Shown: in pieces, positions 6,204 through 6,818 of the stretch
How the letters are laid out: each line of letters begins with the position of its first letter
How positions within the stretch are numbered: position 1 is the stretch's first letter
NCBI GenBank assembly: GCA_012513395.1
Contig: JAAZCH010000198.1
Span: 1 to 6,818 of the forward strand
Direction of reading: 5' to 3'
DNA from: Tissierellia bacterium
Lineage (GTDB): Bacteria > Bacillota_A > Clostridia > Tissierellales > Peptoniphilaceae
Length of the DNA stretch: 6,818 bases
The notes under the pieces: generated by a model
Told to the model about the DNA's origin: nothing
Databases searched by the model: none
The model's input: only the letters and a program-made list of their open reading frames with translations
Program-made: the position numbers and the translations under genes

Positions 6204-6209
6204 CACCTC
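6204..6209 (-). promoter_or_regulatory. Ribosome binding site of the PhnB-like gene
   Basis: GAGGTG on the minus strand ends 4 nt before the ATG at 6199. It overlaps the competing upstream ATG at 6211, which is therefore unlikely to be used. The spacing is shorter than for the other genes here. Confidence 0.6.
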
Positions 6210-6225
6210 ATATAATTTTGATAGT

Positions 6226-6254
6226 ATTATACCCAACTGATCCCTAGATATAAA
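6226..6254 (-). promoter_or_regulatory. Predicted promoter of the PhnB-like gene
   Basis: On the minus strand a consensus TATAAT (6226-6231) has TTTATA (6249-6254, four of six matches to TTGACA) 17 nt upstream. The start point would be about 20 nt before the start codon. The -10 is strong and the -35 ordinary. Confidence 0.5.
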
Positions 6255-6294
6255 AATATAAAAACACTTAGAATATTTTTCATTGTTTAATTAT

Positions 6295-6818
6295 CTATTT
6301 TTTTCGTTTTAAATAATCTTCTCTTACTTTTTTGTCCCAATCTTCAGGGATTTCTTCTAATTTTCTATATCTAGTCACTACATTGCTCATAGTTTCGTAG
6401 CTCACAGACAATCCATCTGAATCAGAAACGAAATTAGTTGCCCTATTAGCTCCTATGCCAAAACTTTCTGCTGTAGAAATGGCATCTATATTAGCTCCCA
6501 TGAAAATAAACTCCCAATCGTCTTTAGACTTTTTACTTTCTATTAGATTTTTTATTTTGTCTAAAGAATATTCCTTGCTGGAATTTTCTTCTCCGTCTGT
6601 AATTATAACAAACATCACGTTTTCTGCTTTGTAGTCTTTTGATGTGTTATCTTGAACATTGCTGATCTTACTGATGGTAGCACCTATGGCATCTAAAAGC
6701 GCAGTGGAGCCTCCCACGTAATATTCGTTGCTTGTGATGGGACTTATTCCCTTGATGTCTATTCGATCATGGAGAAGTTCGTAATTATTGTCAAATAAAA
6801 CTGTAGTTATTCTACAAT
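6295..6818 (-). CDS. von Willebrand factor A-domain protein, C-terminal part (about 174 residues visible)
   Basis: The frame runs from the right edge (first whole codon at 6816) to TAG at 6297-6295, so the N-terminus is outside the window. The visible part starts CRITTVLFDNNYELLHDR, followed by GGSTALLDAIG, whose Thr is the usual third-loop metal-ion ligand, and VMFVIITDGEENSS, whose Asp-Gly is the last metal-binding loop of the MIDAS. The first MIDAS loop (DxSxS) should lie just upstream. The region WEFIFMGANIDAISTAESFGI and the short tail ending in KRKK are typical of stand-alone cytoplasmic VWA proteins of roughly 200-250 residues. These often act as Mg-dependent scaffolds beside an ATPase or chaperone partner, but no partner is visible here. 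A GTG at 6717 is internal and is not a start. No clear terminator separates it from the PhnB-like gene 95 nt downstream. Confidence 0.85.
   Translation of the reverse strand, partial: CRITTVLFDNNYELLHDRIDIKGISPITSNEYYVGGSTALLDAIGATISKISNVQDNTSKDYKAENVMFVIITDGEENSSKEYSLDKIKNLIESKKSKDDWEFIFMGANIDAISTAESFGIGANRATNFVSDSDGLSVSYETMSNVVTRYRKLEEIPEDWDKKVREDYLKRKK

Overview
The window is AT-rich, with strong AGGAGG-type ribosome binding sites, compact intergenic gaps and lipoproteins carrying short MKK-type signal peptides. This points to a low-GC Bacillota (Firmicutes) chromosome. An anaerobic lineage such as Peptoniphilaceae or another Tissierellia is my guess from gene style, and nothing in the window proves it. 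I see no transposase, tRNA, rRNA, CRISPR array or phage structural gene.

Left part (1-3010): a divergent pair. On the minus strand is a 5'-complete but 3'-truncated rifampin phosphotransferase-like enzyme (Rph). Its ATP-grasp domain and central substrate domain are present, and the swivelling phosphohistidine domain lies off the left edge. On the plus strand is a TetR-family regulator. The 136-bp gap between them holds a perfect 17-bp inverted repeat that touches both promoters, plus a weaker related inverted repeat at the predicted start of the rph transcript. This looks like a self-contained, regulator-controlled resistance or detoxification switch, and it is the most interesting part of the window.

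Middle (3100-4942): two convergent genes for exported lipoproteins, one of unknown family and one with a lipobox and tandem PepSY-type domains. They are separated by a 13-bp perfect stem-loop.

Right part (5120-6818): a plus-strand gene for a small two-module protein (a short N-terminal helical module plus a DUF2188-type C-terminal domain) ends at a second stem-loop. It faces two minus-strand genes: a PhnB-like VOC/glyoxalase-fold protein with its own promoter, and the C-terminal part of a von Willebrand factor A-domain protein that runs off the right edge.

Apart from the rph/tetR pair, the genes look like unlinked single-gene transcription units, and I see no shared pathway. The positions of genes, repeats and motifs are read from the sequence. 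Family assignments rest on motif recognition without any database search.
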